A DNA stretch of 8,521 nucleotides, from contig JAFRQN010000055.1 of assembly GCA_017428585.1 (NCBI GenBank), positions 1 to 8,521 on the forward strand, written 5' to 3'. Of the stretch, positions 1-5,387 are shown piece after piece. Each line of letters begins with the position of its first letter. Within the stretch, counting starts at the first letter, position 1. The notes under the pieces are model-generated. The model was not told the origin of the DNA. It saw only the letters and a program-made list of their open reading frames with translations, and searched no databases. This stretch comes from Bacteroidota bacterium (lineage in GTDB: Bacteria > Bacteroidota > Ignavibacteria > Kapaibacteriales > UBA2268). The position numbers were made by a program, and so were the translations under genes.

Positions 1-36
1 TCGACGGGCTGGAAAAATTTAAATTTAATAATTTAC

Positions 37-67
37 TTTGTACTCTCATATATATTTTGTATTTTTG
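37..67 (+). promoter_or_regulatory. Bacteroidota-type promoter for the surface repeat protein
   Basis: TTTG at 37-40 and TATTTTTG at 60-67 are separated by exactly 19 bases and match the Bacteroidota primary-sigma consensus TTTG-N19-TAnnTTTG. Transcription would start near 72-75 and give a leader of about 60 bases. A second, overlapping candidate with one flaw is TTTG at 56-59, N19, ATACTTTG at 79-86, so tandem starts are possible. A GGAG at 121-124 lies 10 bases before the ATG and could serve as a ribosome-binding site. Motif matching was by eye; such motifs arise by chance in AT-rich DNA, but the exact spacing supports the call. Confidence 0.6.
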
Positions 68-134
68 TAACCAAATTTATACTTTGAGATAATTATCATT
101 TAAATATGTATTATAAATATGGAGAATAATAAAT

Positions 135-3100
135 ATGAGATTTTTTCAAAACATTAAAAGAAGAAGTTCTTTCTTATTAAGTCTAATTCTTCTTTTTATT
201 TTCTGTGCTAATTTTGCAAAAGCAAATAAACCATGGGAAGGTGATGTTGATACAACTTGGTATAATGATTTAAGGATTGAATTTGAATTATATGATCCTG
301 CTCAATTAGCTGGATTGGCATCAATAGTAAATAATGGTACCGACAATTTTACTGACAAGGTAATAACAATAAAAGCTTCAATGGATTTAGATAGATTACC
401 TTGGACTCCTATTGGTACTAGTTCTAATCCTTTTAACGGCTGCTTTGAAGGAAGTGGCAATATAATAGAAGGATTAAATGTTTCTGTTAGTTCTGGGAAT
501 GCTGGTTTATTTGGTTATACTGGCGAAACTAGTAGAATAAAAAATTTAGGTATAAGTTGTAATTCTACTTTTTCAGGCTCTCAATATGTTGGTGCAATAT
601 CTGCACAAAACGAAGGAGAGATAACATTATGTTACAATAAAGGTGCAATATTATCAGGAAATGTGTGCGGTGGCATCGTAGGTGAGAATCTTCCTACTGG
701 TAATATAAGTTACTGTTATAATGTAGCTCAAATATCATCCAGCAGTAATGGTGGTGGTATTGCTGGAATTTGTGATGGTACAATTTTCGATTGTTATAAT
801 ATTGGAGAAGTAGCTTCTAACGGCAATGCTGGTGGTATTACAGGTACTAAAACAACTATAGCAGACATACAAAATTGTTTTTTTGCTACATCTTCATCTC
901 TTAATGGAGCTGGTTCAGGTGATCCTGTAGGAATGACTTTAGTTTCTCATTCTGATTTACAGAATCCAACATTTATTCATTATTTACGTGGAAATAGTTG
1001 GACAGAAGATGGTGCAAATTTAAATAATGGATATCCTATATTTTTATGGCAAACATTAACTTCTCCTGAAAAAACATATACAATCACTGCTTCTATAAAA
1101 GGTGCAGGATCAATATCGCCTTCAGGTATAGTTTCTGTATGTTTAGATCAAACATTCACTATTACACCAGCTGAATGTTATGAAATCAATAATATTATAA
1201 TTGATGGTACTCCATTACCTAAACAAGATATATCTTCTTCTTATACATTTGAAAATATAACTTCTAATCATACTATTAGCGTAGAATTTTCATCTTCATC
1301 TACAGATACAATCAAAGTTAGCTTCACTAATGGTGGTACAGTATCTATAGGCGACAGCACAATATCAGAAGGTGATATCGTTATTTGTGAAGATAAAACT
1401 TTCTATTTTACACCAAATGATTGTTATACAATAAAAGAAGTATTAATAAATGGTTCTCCTAATAATGATGCAAAAACAGAGGGGAAATATACATTTAAGA
1501 CAGGCAACGGTTTACAAAAATTACATGTAGAGTTTAGAAATGTATCAACAGGATCAATAGCTTCTTCTGCTGCTGGTGGAGGAACAATATTCCCTAGAGG
1601 AGATTCTATTCCAGTATGCGGTAAAAAAACATTTACAATTGAACCTGATCAATGTTACAAAATTCAAGAAGTATATGTAGACGGTGATTACAATGAAGAA
1701 GCTACATTAAGTGGTAGTTATACATTTGAAAATGTTTTTGGAAATCATTCTATCTATGCAACATTCGAACCAAAACATACAATTATAGTTCATGCTGGGC
1801 CTGGCGGAACAGCAACACATACAACATTATCTGCAGCTTGTGAAGGCGAAAGAATTGCTTTCTATCCAGATCCTTGCTATATTATTAAAGATGTTGTTGT
1901 CAATGGTGTATCTAAAGGTGGAATTAGATCTTATTTATTAGAAACTGTAGATTCTGATATAGAAATATCTGTTTCTTTTGAACAAGCTCCTATGAAAACA
2001 CACACTATATTCTGTTCTACTGTAGGTGGTGGTACGATTTCACCTGGTGGAAGAATTTATATCAATACTTGTGAAGATACTACTCTTACATTTACTCCTG
2101 ATAGATGTTATATTATCGATGATGTAGAAGTTGATAGTGTTAGTATAGGCCCTGTTACAAGCTATACTTTTGTGGGAGTTGCAGAAAACCATAGTATACG
2201 TGTTACTTTCAAAGAAACAGGATATAGTTTAATATTAGCATCAAATGATTTCGGTGGAAAAATAACTCCATTTGGAGAAAATAACGATGGTATTATTTCA
2301 GGTAAATTCTGTAATGACACTACTTTCTATATTAAACCAGAACCATGTTATGCAATAAAAGATGTTGTTGTTGATGGTATTAGTATAGGTCCTGTTACAA
2401 GTTATACTTTCAAAAACCTTACAGGCGATCATACTATTAATGCTGCTTTCACAAGAACATATAGAATAGAAGCATCATGTGAAGGAAATGGTACTATAGA
2501 ACCATCTGGTCTTGTATTAGGACGTTTATGTACTGATACAACATTTACAGTAAAAACAGACTCTTGTCATGAAGTAACAAGTCTGATTGTAGATGGTATA
2601 AATATGGGACCTATTACAAGCTATACATTTAAAGATATTAAAACTATTTATCATTCTATAGAAGCTAAAGTAGCTTTACAAACTCGAACTATAACAGCAG
2701 GATGTAACGAAAATGGTACATTAATACCAAACGGTACAATAAAAGCTAACAAATGTACTGATACAACAATTTATTTCTATCCTTATGAAGGATATATTAT
2801 AACTGAGGTTATAGTAGATGGTGATACAATTGATATAGATAGTACTATTACAAGTTATACTTTCCATAATATAACAGATGCACATTCTATCTACGTTGTA
2901 TATAAACCAAACTGGTATATAGATGCTACAGCTGACCAAGGTGGTAAAATAGAACCATCTGGAAGAAAATACTTTGAAGATCCAGATGATACACAGACAT
3001 ACATAATTACACCACTTAATAAATTCACTGTAAAGAATGTAATTGTAAATAATATTAGTCAAGGTCCTTTAACTGAATATACTTTTGAAAATATACGTGG

Positions 3101-3635
3101 TAAACAACAAATTCATGCAGAGTTTATTCGTATATTTACACTCAATTCAACTTGTAGTGAACATGGAACAATTGTTCCTTTAGGAGAAAAAATAGTTAAA
3201 CAAGGTGACACTGTAAAATACACAATTACACCTGATCAAGGATATTACGCTAAAATTTATATAAATGGTTTTGAAATTGCAAACAACCTTCACGAATATA
3301 CTTTTGAAAATATTTCAAAAGATCAAAATATTCATGTAGACTTCTTAGAAGGTTCTTCTATTCCTGAAACTATTATATCAAATATATCATTATATCCTAA
3401 TCCAACTAAAACAAATTGTACTATAGCAGGAGAATTATTAACTCCAGCTAAAGACATAAAAATTATTATTTCTGATTTGAATGGAAAAACAATAAAAGAA
3501 ATAGTAAAGAATGATATATCAGTTGGAGCATTCAATTATACTTTTGATGTAAGTAATTTAATTACTGGAACTTATAATATTTCTATCAATGTAGATAATA
3601 CAATTACTATGAAAAAATTAATTATCGAAAGATAA
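135..3635 (+). CDS. Secreted T9SS-dependent surface protein with GLUG-like N-terminus and ten InlB-like repeats
   Basis: This 1166-residue protein is probably a cell-surface or secreted adhesin-like protein; its ligand is unknown. Residues 1-30 are a signal peptide: basic KRR at 8-10, a hydrophobic core at about 11-24 and a likely cut after AKA (28-30). Residues about 50-305 look like a GLUG-protein N-terminus: a segment with LAGLASIVN, WTPIG and FNGCFEG, then GLFGY, then short units such as GGIVGEN, GGGIAGI and AGGITG, each preceded by a CYN-type turn. Residues about 314-1070 hold ten repeats of roughly 75 residues with the pattern GGG-T-I-x-P-x-G, TF-T-x-x-P, CY-x-I-x-x-V-x-V-D-G, SYTFENI, H-x-I-x-V-x-F, resembling divergent InlB B-repeats. 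Residues about 1080-1166 are a T9SS type A sorting domain with YPNP at 1087-1090, a DLNGK turn, a GTYNI strand and KKLIIER at the end. The reading frame is intact, ends in tandem stops (TAA TAG) and stands alone between its own promoter and terminator. The architecture is clear; the adhesin role is inferred. Confidence 0.9.
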   Translation: MRFFQNIKRRSSFLLSLILLFIFCANFAKANKPWEGDVDTTWYNDLRIEFELYDPAQLAGLASIVNNGTDNFTDKVITIKASMDLDRLPWTPIGTSSNPFNGCFEGSGNIIEGLNVSVSSGNAGLFGYTGETSRIKNLGISCNSTFSGSQYVGAISAQNEGEITLCYNKGAILSGNVCGGIVGENLPTGNISYCYNVAQISSSSNGGGIAGICDGTIFDCYNIGEVASNGNAGGITGTKTTIADIQNCFFATSSSLNGAGSGDPVGMTLVSHSDLQNPTFIHYLRGNSWTEDGANLNNGYPIFLWQTLTSPEKTYTITASIKGAGSISPSGIVSVCLDQTFTITPAECYEINNIIIDGTPLPKQDISSSYTFENITSNHTISVEFSSSSTDTIKVSFTNGGTVSIGDSTISEGDIVICEDKTFYFTPNDCYTIKEVLINGSPNNDAKTEGKYTFKTGNGLQKLHVEFRNVSTGSIASSAAGGGTIFPRGDSIPVCGKKTFTIEPDQCYKIQEVYVDGDYNEEATLSGSYTFENVFGNHSIYATFEPKHTIIVHAGPGGTATHTTLSAACEGERIAFYPDPCYIIKDVVVNGVSKGGIRSYLLETVDSDIEISVSFEQAPMKTHTIFCSTVGGGTISPGGRIYINTCEDTTLTFTPDRCYIIDDVEVDSVSIGPVTSYTFVGVAENHSIRVTFKETGYSLILASNDFGGKITPFGENNDGIISGKFCNDTTFYIKPEPCYAIKDVVVDGISIGPVTSYTFKNLTGDHTINAAFTRTYRIEASCEGNGTIEPSGLVLGRLCTDTTFTVKTDSCHEVTSLIVDGINMGPITSYTFKDIKTIYHSIEAKVALQTRTITAGCNENGTLIPNGTIKANKCTDTTIYFYPYEGYIITEVIVDGDTIDIDSTITSYTFHNITDAHSIYVVYKPNWYIDATADQGGKIEPSGRKYFEDPDDTQTYIITPLNKFTVKNVIVNNISQGPLTEYTFENIRGKQQIHAEFIRIFTLNSTCSEHGTIVPLGEKIVKQGDTVKYTITPDQGYYAKIYINGFEIANNLHEYTFENISKDQNIHVDFLEGSSIPETIISNISLYPNPTKTNCTIAGELLTPAKDIKIIISDLNGKTIKEIVKNDISVGAFNYTFDVSNLITGTYNISINVDNTITMKKLIIER
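285..1049 (+). other. GLUG-type N-terminal region of the surface protein
   Basis: Residues about 51-305 carry the usual lead-in of Bacteroidota and Firmicutes GLUG proteins (LAGLASIVN at 59-66, a PIG-containing segment at 90-94, FNGCFEGSGN at 100-109, GLFGY at 124-128, IKNLGI at 135-140), followed by four short beta-rich units of about 20-25 residues centred on VGAIS, CGGIVG, GGGIAG and AGGITG. Such units are thought to stack as a beta-solenoid-like rod. Cysteines recur just before tyrosine or phenylalanine (C166, C194, C220, C248), so each turn has an equivalent Cys. A PIFLW segment (301-305) closes the region, a common ending for this type of domain. Function in the family is poorly defined; many members are adhesin-like. 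Confidence 0.7.
1074..3344 (+). repeat. Ten tandem ~75-residue InlB B-repeat-like modules
   Basis: By hand alignment the repeats span residues 314-385, 391-467, 473-544, 548-615, 622-692, 696-772, 775-847, 850-923, 926-997 and 999-1070. Each starts with a strand leading to a G-rich G-T-I-x-P-x-G turn, continues through a TF-x-x-x-P strand and a V-x-V-D/N-G strand, and closes with SYTFENI-x-x-x-H-x-I-x-V-x-F. Repeats 1-7 each contain two cysteines 12 positions apart: 336/348, 418/430, 495/507, 569/581, 646/658, 726/738 and 799/811. Repeat 8 keeps only the first (C874) and repeats 9 and 10 have neither. The modules are diverged at DNA level except for parts of repeats 5 and 6. They resemble the divergent InlB B-repeat family; a named family assignment needs a profile search. 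Confidence 0.85.
3372..3632 (+). other. T9SS type A C-terminal sorting domain
   Basis: The last about 87 residues have the hallmarks of the Por secretion-system tail: YPNP at 1087-1090, an IIISDLNGK strand-turn at 1110-1118, a GTYNISI strand at 1145-1151 and a terminal KKLIIER. In this family the domain directs a protein already in the periplasm through the type IX machinery, after which it is removed and the protein is released or attached to surface lipopolysaccharide. Its presence implies that the organism encodes a T9SS, which lies outside this window. Confidence 0.88.
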
Positions 3636-3660
3636 TAGTATTATATAACAAGTAGTTATA

Positions 3661-3698
3661 AAAAAGTAAGTTAATTATTTAATTAACTTACTTTTTTT
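3661..3698. terminator. Rho-independent terminator after the surface protein gene
   Basis: A near-perfect inverted repeat (left arm from 3661, right arm ending at 3696, core AAGTAAGTTAAT) has a small loop around 3676-3681 and a run of seven T at 3692-3698. It begins 25 bases after the stop codon. The stem is AU-rich and flanked by A and T runs, so it could act in both directions, but no convergent gene is present here. Confidence 0.8.
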
Positions 3699-3753
3699 AT
3701 AATTAAAAATTAATAGTTTAATATAATTCTTTACAAAATAAAGAAAGTATTTT

Positions 3754-3784
3754 TTTGTTATTACATTTATATTTTATATATTTG
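3754..3784 (+). promoter_or_regulatory. Bacteroidota-type promoter for tryptophanase
   Basis: TTTG at 3754-3757 and TATATTTG at 3777-3784 are spaced by exactly 19 bases, a full match to TTTG-N19-TAnnTTTG. Transcription would begin near 3790 and leave a leader of about 60 bases. It lies downstream of the preceding terminator, so tnaA is probably an independent transcription unit. A TAAGG at 3843-3847, six bases before the ATG, is a modest ribosome-binding site. Confidence 0.65.
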
Positions 3785-3795
3785 TATAAATGTAA
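3761..3795. promoter_or_regulatory. Inverted repeat bracketing the tnaA -7 box, candidate operator
   Basis: The 11-base arm TTACATTTATA at 3761-3771 is repeated as its exact reverse complement at 3785-3795, with 13 bases between that contain most of the -7 element (3777-3784). A protein bound to both arms would cover the -7 box and the expected start site, as expected for a repressor or a dimeric regulator. Because much of it lies upstream of the predicted start, an RNA hairpin is less likely. The regulator is unknown, and AT-rich DNA yields palindromes by chance. Confidence 0.4.
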
Positions 3796-3853
3796 CTACT
3801 AACTGAAAAAATAAAATAAATACATATAAATATATTAAATAATAAGGTATAAA

Positions 3854-5224
3854 ATGAAAACAGCAATTGAACCTTTTAAAATTAAAACTGTTGAACATAT
3901 TCATATAACAACACGTGAAGAACGTGAAAAAGCATTAGCAGAAGCATATTATAATCCTTTTGCTTTACGCTCAGATAAAATAACAATTGACCTTTTAACT
4001 GATAGTGGAACAACAGCAATGAGCTCAAAACAATGGGGAGCTCTTATGGATGGTGATGAATCTTATGCTGGTTCTGTTAGCTATTATAAGTTTGAAGATG
4101 CAGTAAAAAAAATTACTGGTTTTAAACATATTATTCCTACCCACCAAGGTCGTGCTGCAGAAAAAGTATTATTTAGTGTAGTAGCTCAAGGCGGAAAAAC
4201 AATTCCTAATAATACTCATTTTGATACAACACGTGGAAATTTAGAATTTATTGGTGCAAATGCAGTTGATTTGCCAACAGAAATAGGTACACGTCCAGAA
4301 GTTATAGCACCTTTTAAAGGCAACATGGATCTTGAAAAATTAGAAGAGACTATCAAAAAATATGGAAAAGAAAATATTCCATTAGCTATGATAACTATCA
4401 CTAATAACAGTGGTGGTGGTCAACCTGTTTCAATGGAAAATATCCGCGGTGCAAAGAAAATTCTTAGCAAATATGGAATACCTCTATATTTAGATTGCTG
4501 TCGTTTTGCAGAAAATGCTTACTTCATTAAAACTCGTGAAGAAGGTTATGCAGATAAATCAATCTTAGAAATCTGCCAAGAAATGTTCTCTTATGCAGAT
4601 GGTGCAACCATGAGTGCAAAAAAAGATGGTATGTCTAATACAGGCGGCTTTATAGCAACTAATTCTGATGACATTGCAGAACGCTGCCGTACTAACCTTA
4701 TTGTCATGGAAGGATTTATTACATACGGTGGTTTAGCAAGACGTGACCTTGAAGCTTTAGCAATTGGCTTTGAAGAAGTAGTAGATGAAAATTATTTAAA
4801 ATATCGTGTTGCTCAATCAAAAGGATTAGCTGATGAAATTACAGCAGCAGGCGTTCCTATTGTATTACCAGCTGGTGCACACGCTATTTATATTGATGCA
4901 AAAAGTTTTGCTCCTCATATAGAACCAAAGAATTTCCCAGGTCAATCAATTGCTTGTGAAATTTATCGTGTAGGTGGTATAAGAACAACAGAAATCGGTT
5001 CTTTAATGTTTGGAAAAGAAGATAAAGATGGAAATCATATAGCTCCACCAATGGAACTTGTTAGACTTGCAATTCCTCGTAGAGTATATACTAAGAGCCA
5101 CATGGAATATATTGCAGAAGCTATTATTGAAGTTTATAATAACCGTAATAATTTACGTCCAATGAAAATTACATGGCAGGCACCTTATCTTAGACACTTT
5201 ACTTGTAGATGTGCTTATCTATAA
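3854..5224 (+). CDS. tnaA: Tryptophanase (L-tryptophan indole-lyase)
   Basis: This 456-residue cytosolic PLP enzyme of the beta-eliminating lyase family splits L-tryptophan into indole, pyruvate and ammonia. The family signature is clear: IDLLTDSGT at 45-53, Y71, PTHQGR ending at R100, GGQPVS at 188-193, D214 and R217 of the cofactor site, the SAKKDG motif with PLP-binding lysine K257, and substrate-carboxylate arginine R404. The close relative tyrosine phenol-lyase has nearly the same fold and length, and residue numbers here match the Citrobacter enzyme exactly, so the specificity positions can be read directly. Position 124 is Asp (Thr in phenol-lyase), 381 is Ile (Arg in phenol-lyase) and 448 is His (Phe in phenol-lyase), all tryptophanase-like. 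The protein lacks the insertion near residue 115 of E. coli TnaA. It starts at an ATG with a weak SD and ends in tandem TAA codons. No tnaC-like leader peptide or tryptophan permease gene is visible nearby. Confidence 0.93.
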   Translation: MKTAIEPFKIKTVEHIHITTREEREKALAEAYYNPFALRSDKITIDLLTDSGTTAMSSKQWGALMDGDESYAGSVSYYKFEDAVKKITGFKHIIPTHQGRAAEKVLFSVVAQGGKTIPNNTHFDTTRGNLEFIGANAVDLPTEIGTRPEVIAPFKGNMDLEKLEETIKKYGKENIPLAMITITNNSGGGQPVSMENIRGAKKILSKYGIPLYLDCCRFAENAYFIKTREEGYADKSILEICQEMFSYADGATMSAKKDGMSNTGGFIATNSDDIAERCRTNLIVMEGFITYGGLARRDLEALAIGFEEVVDENYLKYRVAQSKGLADEITAAGVPIVLPAGAHAIYIDAKSFAPHIEPKNFPGQSIACEIYRVGGIRTTEIGSLMFGKEDKDGNHIAPPMELVRLAIPRRVYTKSHMEYIAEAIIEVYNNRNNLRPMKITWQAPYLRHFTCRCAYL

Positions 5225-5236
5225 TAAATATAACAT

Positions 5237-5274
5237 AAAAAAAAGACAATACATTTCGTATTGTCTTTTTTTTT
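5237..5274. terminator. Rho-independent terminator after tnaA
   Basis: GACAATAC at 5245-5252 pairs with GTATTGTC at 5258-5265 around a five-base loop. Eight A before and nine T after extend the stem and provide the U-tract. It starts 12 bases after the tnaA stop, so it should isolate tnaA from the dipeptidase gene. Confidence 0.88.
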
Positions 5275-5330
5275 ACCTATAATCAAGATTTATTTTATTT
5301 TTTAATTAACAAAAACTTGATGTATTTTAT

Positions 5331-5363
5331 TTTCTTATAAAAAATTCGTATATTGTATATTTG
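5331..5363 (+). promoter_or_regulatory. Probable promoter for the C69 dipeptidase-purM unit
   Basis: TATATTTG at 5356-5363 is identical to the -7 box of tnaA and fits TAnnTTTG. The -33 region is poor: the best candidate is TTTC at 5331-5334 with a 21-base spacer. The expected start near 5369 leaves a leader of only about 20 bases. AAAAGGA at 5374-5380 may help ribosome binding, 7 bases before the ATG. The location between a terminator and the start codon supports a promoter here; the -33 half is uncertain. Confidence 0.45.
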
Positions 5364-5387
5364 ATAAATATATAAAAGGATATTAAG

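Noticed and set aside
1..22. Possible tail of an upstream gene (a short frame ending at the TAA at 20-22), suggested by the GC-rich first 12 bases
   Set aside because: Only six codons are visible, all three frames can be read for a short distance, and nothing identifies a protein.
2721..3062. Minus-strand open frame of 113 codons inside the surface protein gene
   Set aside because: It lies antisense to a well-supported coding repeat region, has a Cys/Ile/Tyr-rich composition typical of the complement of AT-rich coding DNA, and shows no motif or promoter.
1074..3344. Regular spacing of about 220-240 bases, considered as a DNA repeat array or CRISPR-like structure
   Set aside because: The periodicity is of coding modules in one open frame; the units are diverged at DNA level and far too long for CRISPR repeats and spacers.
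3332..3535. Minus-strand open frame over the T9SS tail
   Set aside because: It is antisense to a recognised domain and has no protein features of its own.
4216..4401. Minus-strand open frame inside tnaA
   Set aside because: It is antisense to highly conserved tryptophanase sequence and is short.
3854..5224. Annotation as tyrosine phenol-lyase
   Set aside because: The length fits, but Asp124, Ile381 and His448 are the tryptophanase residues at the three discriminating positions.
5282..5321. Inverted repeat ATCAAG / CTTGAT upstream of the dipeptidase gene
   Set aside because: The arms are only 6 bases with 28 bases between, which is expected by chance in AT-rich DNA.
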